Of a stretch of DNA of 49,000 bases, positions 41,405 to 49,000 are shown piece after piece. The stretch is from Mesostigma viride (taxonomy: Eukaryota; Streptophyta; Mesostigmatophyceae; Mesostigmatales; Mesostigmataceae): contig RPFO01000114.1 in assembly GCA_009746045.1 (NCBI GenBank), forward strand, positions 1,511,104 to 1,560,103. The letters are read 5' to 3'. The notes under the pieces were generated by a model. It did no database searches and had not been told where the DNA came from. It was given only the letters and a program-made list of their open reading frames with translations. The position numbers were made by a program, and so were the translations under genes. Numbering within the stretch: position 1 is the first letter of the stretch; the number at the start of each line of letters is the position of its first letter.

Positions 41405-43372
41405 TCATGTCCCACGTAGCTCCCACAAAAACCAGCATCTTCATTAAAACAATAAGTGGAAGCATACATGTGACACTAATTGACATGCCCGGAGGCACGC
41501 CGTTCAAGGCCCTTCATGAAGTACGTTGCCCTAGAGGCAACCAAGACAAGGGTGGGTGGGTGGGGAGCAAAGAAAGAGGCCGACAAAACCAGCCAGAGCG
41601 GCTTTTAGTCGCAAAACCTCCCTTATCCCTAGCTAACTGACGTCATTAAACCCTTATGTTTAGTGGATGCTAGTAAGACGCTAACCGTACAGACCGGGGG
41701 TAGAATATCCCGAATCTGCACGGCTAGTATTAAATAATGCGTAGGTTGTTCTTTTCAGGGGCACTGCACCTCACGCCCCGTTCCGCCCGGGTATAATCAA
41801 CCCAAGCGCGGAACGCACATTTTATTTAATTCATTTTTCAACCATGCACTATATTGCATCTACTAATCACAAAAGCTCTAGCCAAACAGCTACGAGTAAA
41901 CACTGCGACCTATAAGCCGCTCATCCAGCGGCCTCTTGTTCCCGCATTCACGTATAGAAGAAACTCCGTTCAAAGAACCCCGATTCATGTCCCACGTAGC
42001 TCCCACAAAAACCAGCATCTTCATTAAAACAATAAGTGGAAGCATACATGTGACACTAATTGACATGCCCGGAGGCACGCCGTTCAAGGCCCTTCATGAA
42101 GTACGTTGCCCAATCACCCCCGCCCTGGCTTTCCCTTGAAGCCGCACTCCACCTTGCTCGTTGTCACAAGTGACCGCCCTGCCGCAAAACGGGAGCCCCC
42201 CCACATCGGGAGGCGTGTGCCCGGCGGCTGTGGATGCATGGCCAGGCCCAAAAAGGCCCAGCGCATTTGCACTGCGATTGCGCACGGCCAGCCTATCATG
42301 ACCCCTCTCGGGGCCCCGAGTCGGTACCGCTATGGCCGTCTCCCCATAGACCCGGGGTGCTTCGAGAAAAAACGTGGACCTAGCCCAGGCCCCGCCAGCC
42401 CGGATGCCCGAGGCCACAGCCCCAGGCACCTGGCTGAACGAGAGTCCGTTCAGCCAAGACCGCATTCCCCCCCGAGGTTTCTATGCGTGGGGAAAAAATT
42501 TCTAGCTTAGACGCTTTTCCCATCGCCGTCCCCAGCCCCAACCACCCCCCCCTCGGCGGAAGGCAATTGCAAAGTTTGCTGGCCAGCAGCAATTTCCGAA
42601 GAAAAAGCCGCAGGCCGCGGACCGAGACACGGGTCGCCAGTGCCAGCCATCCGGCTCCAACCCGGGGTGCAAGCATCCCCAGGTACGGAGCACCAGCTCG
42701 CGCACTGGGCCGACCAAGCGACAGTTGAGCACCTGTCACGGCATCCGGCCCACCAAAGACCCCAAGCTGGGGAAAAGGTGCGGACCGGAGGTAATCTTTT
42801 TCTTTTCTTTTAGTTAACCGGGCGAGGAACTACGCCTGGCCGGTTAACAACTGGAAGTCTCACCACTGGCCAAGTGGCCAGTGCAACCAGTGCTTTTGGG
42901 ATTTTGCTCCGCAGCACCCATAGCTGCGGCTGCCGCCGCAACGACAACGAGCAAAGAAAGAGGCCGACAAAACCAGCCAGAGCGGCTTTTAGTCGCAAAA
43001 CCTCCCTTATCCCTAGCTAACTGACGTCATTAAACCCTTATGTTTAGTGGATGCTAGTAAGACGCTAACCGTACAGACCGGGGGTAGAATATCCCGAATC
43101 TGCACGGCTAGTATTAAATAATGCGTAGGTTGTTCTTTTCAGGGGCACTGCACCTCACGCCCCGTTCCGCCCGGGTATAATCAACCCAAGCGCGGAACGC
43201 ACATTTTATTTAATTCATTTTTCAACCATGCACTATATTGCATCTACTAATCACAAAAGCTCTAGCCAAACAGCTACGAGTAAACACTGCGACCTATAAG
43301 CCGCTCATCCAGCGGCCTCTTGTTCCCGCATTCACGTATAGAAGAAACTCCGTTCAAAGAACCCCGATTCTG
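41405..43372. repeat. Nested direct duplication with LTR-like 420-bp repeats
   Basis: A 126-bp block occurs at 41405-41531 and 41985-42110. A 422-bp block occurs at 41567-41988 and about 42950-43370. Copies look identical by eye. The order is A-(35 bp)-B-A'-(839 bp)-B'. Thus an A-B unit is tandemly duplicated and the second copy holds 839 extra bp. TTGCTCGTTGTC at 42154-42165 is inverted at 42943-42954, near the edges of the extra segment. No protein family is recognised inside. Confidence 0.85.
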
Positions 43373-43870
43373 ACGTTTAGCATACATCAAAGTTCGATCG
43401 AGGACCTGGCTAATGCATGCTCTGCCTAGCTTGCAGCACCCTGGCCTAATTGGTAGATCGATCTTGCATGACCACCCAGATCCTATACAGTGACTGTGGC
43501 AGTTAGAGAATTCGATCTTAGTGCAAGCTAGTCGACCGGGCGCCCTCCCTCGTCATTGTGAAAAGAGGTCGAATTCCAGTATCTTTATAGCTACCCACGT
43601 GACCGACACATGCAGTCTCCGTGCTAATCCTAGATGTGCAGGCCGGCCGGGCGGCCATTGCATTTCGCCGTGCATGCATGTTTTATTACAAATCCAGGGA
43701 GAATCATGCAGCAGTCTTGTTCAACGGACTGTAGTGCCGTGCTCATTCACAGATTAATAAATAATACTAACAAGAAGAGCACATGCAACTGCATCACGCC
43801 AGCATCAACCCTCAATGAATGGGTGGAATGGAATGGGAGCTAGTGCCAAACTAACCGCGTGTTCATACCT
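43373..43870. other. Unassigned spacer
   Basis: No repeat, exon or element recognised. Confidence 0.4.
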
Positions 43871-44640
43871 CTAGCCTGTCACAAAAGGTCCATGGGTGGT
43901 CACCTTGCTGCCCACGGCCAAGAATGGAACCTCCCAGGTGAGGACAAAGCGCCCTGCAGGCTGCAGGGCGGGGGAAGTATCGGCCTGATCGGTGCGGGCC
44001 AGCTTCCCGGCTAGGCCAGGGCGCCTATGTCTGAGAATGTGCCATAAACAAATAGGGTAAATCAGCGTATTGCTCCTCATTAGCTAGTTTGCTGTTTGCC
44101 AACTGTATGGAGTTTTCAGCGATCTGCGTATCACTTTAGTGACAGCTCCATTGAGCCGAGCTTCCTCCTGCGTCAGTGTCCACGCCTCAGCGCCGTAGGT
44201 CAGGATCATCAAAATGATTAGTATACAGAGGTCGCGTTTGGCGATCCTGGGCAGGGCCGGGCTGCTCCGCCAGCGGCAGTCAACTCTCGTGCAGTTGTGC
44301 AGTCAACTCTCGTGCAGCGGCAGTGACTCGCGCAGTTTCTCCCGTGCCAGGCCGATCCAGGTTTTCATGTCATCTGCGCAGCAGTTGGGTAGCCAGCTGC
44401 CGAGCAGATTGAAGCGGTCAGGGTAGTGAACCTCTGTGTCATCCACTGAGGAGGTGGAGCTTGGGGCGGGCGTCCGCCGGACCCATGGCCACGGTCTCGG
44501 TCACGGGGCTGATTTCTAAGCCTACCGCGCGTGCCTTGAGTGCCAGGCAGTCCAGCCATAGCTGGGCAGACGCAGGCATCTGGATGAGCCAGGCGTGATG
44601 TCGTCGGCACAGATGAGGCCACCCAGTAACTTGTGCGCAT
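43871..44640 (-). pseudogene. LINE RT/thumb/C-terminal fragment downstream of the WDR27-like gene
   Basis: Minus strand, frames broken: motif C as ICADDITPG, then VGLEISPVTETVAMGP, NLLGSWLPNC, a thumb-like ILTYGAEAWTLTQEEARLNG near 44170, and the tail LAGKLARTDQADTSPA with GRFVLTWEVP. The order and wording follow the LINE at 4100-4800. It begins 59 bp past the stop codon of the WDR27-like gene, in the same orientation. Confidence 0.8.
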
Positions 44641-44698
44641 GGATCGTCCTCAAGGCAATAGCTGCATGCCCAATGGTCAGCAGGCTAGGCCTTCACAA

Positions 44699-47600
44699 TC
44701 AAGAGCCGTCGCTGAAGAACCGAACACGTCCATCAAAGCACGATGTGGCCAGCTGTCTCCGGGGGAGGGTAGGACCAGCCATGCATGGAAGGTAGGAAGA
44801 GTATTCAAGTTAGTCACACCTTCCCATTCATAAGGCCCCGGGGGATGCTGTGGAATCCAGAAGTTTGTGGTAATGCCACATTCCAATTCAATACCACCCT
44901 GCCAGGTCCAATGGTGATCCCACTAGCATGACTGACGCCAGCTAATAAGCGCCGAGCTGCAATGTGGCATTCGAGCTAGCCGCGTAACGATCCAATGCTG
45001 ACTGTCTCCGCGCGCTCGTAAATTCCAAAGTAAAACAAAAGGAGCATTCACCACTTGCATGCAAAGTAAAACAAAAGGAGCATTCACGACTTGCATGCAT
45101 GGCTTGGGGAAACACACACACACACACACATGCTAAGTGCCACCAAGAGACAGCCTAGACTTTTGCCTGCAGGCAAAGTATCATAGCCGAGCCAAGTATC
45201 ACGCAAAAAGTATCAGGCAACTATTGGCAAAGTATCGGGCAACTATTGGCAAAGTATCATGCACACCCTAAGCGCGTCCCTTGCCGTAACCTTGGCTGGC
45301 GATAGTCACGGGATGATGACAGCCTGCAAACGCAAGAACATATTGCAACCTGTCGCGGCGCCATCAGGGCCGCATCTGGCACATGGGCAGTGGCACACAA
45401 AGGCCTCCCCACTAAGAAACTTCTCTGAGAAAGTCGTCGCTGGGTCCTTCTTCATGGAACCTGTTGGAGTCATTTCCGCGGTCAGCTGTCCCATGCTCCG
45501 TCCCTACCTATTAAAAGCCAAATCATAGCTGCCTAACCATAGCTGCCTCCATAACCATAGCTGCCTAACCATGGCTGCACAGTACAAAGCAGCCCTTAGT
45601 GGCCTGCTAGGTTTATACATGGGTTGACGATTTCCAGGGGAAGCGATGCTTGCTTACCGGTGATACCGTTGCCTGCGTTGCCATCACGTACACTTCCATA
45701 GGCTACATGGCCGTAGATTGTAGCTCTGCAAGGCAGCACTGTTAACCACACCACGCGCATCTCATTACCTGCGGGTACAGGCGGGTTGACCGTGACATCA
45801 CCCGCTGCTTCCTATCTATTTATTTAGCAGGCTATATCAGTACATCAAACCCACACGAGACAGACCTCTCAAGCCTCACCTGTGGGTACAGCGGGTTGAA
45901 CGCTACATCGCAGACTACATCCGTGTGCCCTTCGCGCAGCCGGTGGAGGGGCACCCCGGTGCGGATGTCGTAGATATAGGCGGTCTAGAGGCACGATCAA
46001 ATGCGAGGCAAGCATAATATGATTACGTAATGTACGGCAGCGGTCAGCACATTTTGCCCCAACAGGACAGCGCTCCACAACCTCAGACCCGTTCCATGCG
46101 AATGCTGAGGTGCACACATGACTTGGAGCGATTCCATCGCATGAATTGAAGTGATTCCATCGCATAAATAGAAGTGACTCCGTCGCATGAATGGAAGTGA
46201 TTCCATCGCATCCCCAGACGACAACATACCCCAGATCCAAATACCAAGTCTTATGCTCCTACACTTAAATTTGATCAGCACATCCGACAAATTATGGCGA
46301 TTCAGCCCAGGAAAGTCAGGCAGCAATCTTTAGACGACTGGATCGCTACAGACTGCGCACCCCACCCCTATCGAAAGGCGACTCACCACGTTTGGTTTGG
46401 CACCCACTCAAAACGGGACCACATGCCATGGGGAAATCATTTGCCCAAGCACAGATCAACTTGGAGGCTGCGGCCGAAACCCCCACCCTTGTTTTGGTGG
46501 ATGTGAGATCGCCTCTTGCATGGGATCTGGATACGACTGTGACATCTGGCTTCGGACACTGGGCACTACGTTGGCACCACTTTGGCAGTCATCAGGGCGC
46601 GTGGCTTGATCCCTTGAATTCAAAGCCGCAGAAAATGGTGACACATGGACTATAACAGACGCATCACAAGTATGGAACTAGTATAGCACTAGCATAGCAC
46701 TAGCATAGCACTAGTATAGGACTAGTAGTATAGCACTAGTATAGCACTAGTATAGCACTAGTATAGCACTAGCATAGCACTTGTATAGCACTTGTATAGC
46801 ACTAGTATAGGACTAGTAGTATAGCACTAGCATAGCACTAGTATATCACTAGCATAGCACTAGTATATCACTAGCATAGCACTAGTATAGCACTAGTATA
46901 GCACTAGTATAGGACTAGTAGTATAGCACAGCATAGCACTAGTATAGGACTAGTAGTATAGCACTAGCACAGCACTAGTACAGCACTAGCATAGCACTAG
47001 TACAGGACTAGTATAGCACTAGTGTCGCACTAGTGTCGCATGCATAAGGGCGGAAGCATTGAGGCCCACACCTTGTCCTCGGACCTGCACGTGGTTGTCA
47101 CACATGGCTTGTCACAGATCTATCACGGGTTCTATCGCTCGTGCGGCTGCGTTGCGCCCCCCACCTTGTCCTCGGACCCGCAGCCGATGTAGCGCAGGCA
47201 GGGGCTGAAGGCGACCCCCACCGCGTGCTGCCGGTTGACGTGGCCGCCGTAGGTGCGCACGCAGCGGTCGGTGCGAAGGTCCCACAGCTGGCAAGGGGAG
47301 GGGAGGGGGGGTTGAATGAGAGGCAAGGGGAGGGGAGGGGGGGTTGAAGGAGAGGCAAGGGGAGGGGGGGGGGTTGAATGAGAGGCAAGGGGAGGGGAAG
47401 GAAAAAGCGAAGGGGAGGGAAGCAGAGGGGAGGGGCGGGGCCAAAGAGAGGCAAGGGCAGGGGAGGGCAACAGGAAAACTAGGGGAGGCAAGCAGGGGGG
47501 AGGGCCGTAGGGAAATAAGGGGGGTGGTAAGGGGCGAAGGGTAACGTGAGAAGGTGCTGGAGGTTAGGGCCGAGGGGAATCCAATAGGGTAGGAAGAAGG

Positions 47601-48511
47601 GTAGGTAAGCGCGTCCTTGTCTCGATCCTCCAACCTGTTCTCCACTCCTTGTATATAAGCAACAAATTTGTTGATCTCCATACGCCTGCCGCCAGCCCCA
47701 TGGCAGCTGTACCCCTTGACAAGTAGGACGTACCTTTATGCTGCCATCCACGGCAGCCGTCAGGAAGACCTCGTACGCCTGCAAGGAGGACACGTCAGCG
47801 CGATATGAACCAGCGCATGCGAGATAGACTAGAATTAGGTGTAAGGTGTGGGGTTGGCAGGGGGATTGGACAAGAGACAGGCACACAAGAACGGCGTACC
47901 AGGTTTGCAGTGCGATAGGCGGACACCCAACAAGTGCTAGTTGCCAGAACTTGGCAGCAGACAAAGAGGGTCAAAGCAGCCCTTTCAAAGACATTTTCGG
48001 GTCAGCGCTGCACAAACCAACCATGGGTACGTTTCGTTGGCCGCCTAGTAGTCATACTACTATACACGCACATACAGATGGGCACGAGTACTTACACAAG
48101 CGCCAATAGGTAATTGCCTAGTACTCATACTGCTATGCACAAACAGGCACATACAGATGGGCACAAGTACTTACACAAGCACCAATAGGTAATTGCCTCA
48201 CCTACTGTGGGCGTGGGATGTGGGCTCCATGCATCTGCTTTATCCGTAGGCTACGCACTCACGCCATAAAGTGCCCTCACCGTCCTTGGGTGCGTGACGT
48301 AGGCTAGTCTCGCCCTCACCTTCCTTGGGTGCGTGACGTAGGCTAGTCTCGCCCTCACCTTCCTTGGGTGCGTGACGTAGGCTAGTCTCTCCCTCACCTC
48401 CTTTGGGTGCGTGACGTAGGCAGACGCGCCGTGCATGCGGATTGTATGCACGGGGCGCGCGTGCGCGTCCAAGATCTGGCGCACGCACACCCCCACCGCC
48501 ATGTCGTGCAC
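44699..48511 (-). CDS. WDR27: WDR27-like WD40-repeat protein, 3' part (five exons)
   Basis: Exons in transcript order: 48511-48398, 47778-47734, 47287-47165, 45984-45880, 44752-44699, with the stop at 44699-44701. All joins are phase 0 with GT-AG sites. The 147 residues cover the last WD40 blades: QILDAHARPVHTIRMH, AYEVFLTAAVDGSIK then LWDLRTDRCVRTYGGHVN, VGVAFSPCLRYIGCGSEDK, TAYIYDIRTGVPLHRL, EGHTDVVCDVAFNPLYPQ and LATSCFDGRVRFF. The order of blades, the THPKE linker and the short end after RFF match WDR27 orthologues; its cellular role is poorly known. The upstream blades must lie beyond 49000, because no exon is identified in 48512-49000. Donors of exons 48398, 47165 and 45880 are duplicated in the introns. 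Confidence 0.85.
45026..45260. repeat. Short direct repeats in the last WDR27-like intron
   Basis: Two copies of a 36-mer (AAAGTAAAACAAAAGGAGCA) lie at 45026-45097, then a (CA)n run. Three GGCAAAGTATC units with ACTATTGGCA lie at 45200-45256. The remainder of the intron (45260-45760) has no assignable exon. Confidence 0.8.
45763..45795 (-). other. Duplicated 5' splice site of the WDR27-like exon 45880-45984
   Basis: Real edge: TTCAACCCGCTGTACCCACAG|GTGAGG without its first base. The copy 111 bp downstream reads GTCAACCCGCCTGTACCCGC then AG|GTAATG, ending at 45769. Confidence 0.65.
46110..46215. repeat. 23-bp tandem repeat in a WDR27-like intron
   Basis: About four copies of GATTCCATCGCATGAATTGA plus AGT. 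Confidence 0.85.
46670..47035. repeat. 11-bp (TATAGCACTAG)n minisatellite in a WDR27-like intron
   Basis: About 30 units of TATAGCACTAG and close variants (GGACTAGTAG). Same intron as the 23-bp repeat (45985-47164). Confidence 0.9.
47068..47100 (-). other. Duplicated 5' splice site of the WDR27-like exon 47165-47287
   Basis: Edge TCCGAGGACAAG|GTGGGG at 47165 recurs as TCCGAGGACAAG|GTGTGG at 47072, 93 bp downstream. Confidence 0.7.
47288..47480. repeat. Purine-rich tandem repeat upstream of the WDR27-like exon 47165-47287
   Basis: Units of GGTTGAATGAGAGGCAAGGG with GGAGGGG runs, three to four copies. In transcript sense it is pyrimidine-rich and runs straight into the acceptor, so it may double as the polypyrimidine tract. 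Confidence 0.8.
48040..48205. repeat. Tandem duplication in a WDR27-like intron
   Basis: Two copies of about 70 bp containing GCACATACAGATGGGCAC, then AGTACTTACACAAGC and CAATAGGTAATTGCCT. Confidence 0.75.
48275..48432 (-). repeat. 39-bp ladder of exon ends with donors (WDR27-like)
   Basis: The exon end and donor GCCTACGTCACGCACCCAAA then GGAG|GTGAGG at 48398 is repeated with ends at 48359, 48320 and 48281, exactly 39 bp apart. The frame stays open (AYVTHPKE then VRERLAYVTHPRK and so on), so each distal donor would add 13 residues. Confidence 0.85.
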
Positions 48512-49000
48512 CTGGGAGTGAAACAACGATATGGCAGGGATGGATGTAGGGAAGCGGGGGGGGGGGGGGGTGAGCAGAGCAGCATGGCAAAACATACCCA
48601 AGTGTGCATACCCAAGGTTTAGGGGTGGGCATGGTAGCATGGCACAAGGTTTACAACATACCAGAAGTGACGTACTAGACGTAAACTAGAAGTTTAGGAA
48701 GCAAGCAGAGAGCCACATTTGAGTCATTCCACGAGCTGCTTGAGTCCACATTCAGATAATGTCAACACCTTATGTACATATAATACCCTAGTAAACGTCC
48801 TTGAGATTGCCACGAGCGCGCCGTTCGTGCATACAATAAGGTAACTTGACGACAGACAGAATGAAATACTACGAGGAATCAGTAACAACTTGACAACGAA
48901 CTTGTGTCCCAACCAAGCAGAAGGGCCATCCTCCGATGCCAAACCATGCATCCCTTTTGCTGTCCACCCTCCCAGCCTCCCTGGCAGCCGCTCGCTTTGC
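48512..49000. other. Intronic sequence upstream of the WDR27-like exons, no exon identified
   Basis: Holds a run of about 15 G near 48558. A possible exon edge at the window end (minus strand, KRAAAREAG) cannot be confirmed. Confidence 0.35.

Noticed and set aside
41890-42139. Small hydrophobic frames in the duplicated A block
   Set aside because: Short, on both strands, and present only because the block is duplicated; no family recognised.
1-49000. tRNA or rRNA genes, viral genes, organelle inserts
   Set aside because: None could be recognised on either strand; no cloverleaf with A and B boxes was found by eye.

Overview
The window is nuclear DNA of a eukaryote: spliced genes with GT-AG introns, non-LTR retrotransposon remains and very many tandem repeats. 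GC-rich exons and a Lunapark protein that follows the plant-type layout suggest a green alga or a related photosynthetic protist. This is an inference from gene content; no rRNA, tRNA or organelle marker is present to settle it.

Four host genes can be rebuilt exon by exon. (1) An NTF2-domain gene on + ends at 1384. (2) A complete MRG15-type chromodomain/MRG gene on - runs from 19995 to 8411 in ten exons, one only 14 nt long, encoding 312 residues. (3) A Lunapark (ER junction protein) gene on + runs from 20803 to 34831 in seven exons. It has a very long acidic, disordered C-terminal tail and two apparent one-base losses in homopolymers. (4) The 3' part of a WDR27-like WD40 gene on - covers 48511 to 44699; its 5' exons lie beyond the window. 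Genes 2 and 3 are divergent across an 807-bp shared upstream region. Genes 1 and 2, and 3 and 4, converge.

The two convergent spaces (about 1385-8410 and 34832-44698) are retroelement graveyards. They hold decayed copies of one LINE family (endonuclease, RT, C-terminal tail), a separate intact LINE ORF1p-like frame, C-terminal pieces of a second retroelement family with a possible PD-(D/E)XK-like motif, a BED/hAT-like fragment, and an LTR-like nested duplication. Introns are different: almost every long one has its own private micro- or minisatellite, from a 1.2-kb hexamer tract to 42 copies of a 31-mer. Only about 8% of the MRG gene is coding.

The most unusual pattern is at the splice junctions. 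At least nine exon edges have been copied, together with their splice site, into the neighbouring intron once to three times. These copies form ladders of decoy donors or acceptors. In the WDR27-like gene the ladder has an exact 39-bp step, keeps the reading frame, and has become a small minisatellite. This suggests that junction duplication may seed intronic satellites and alternative splice sites in this genome.
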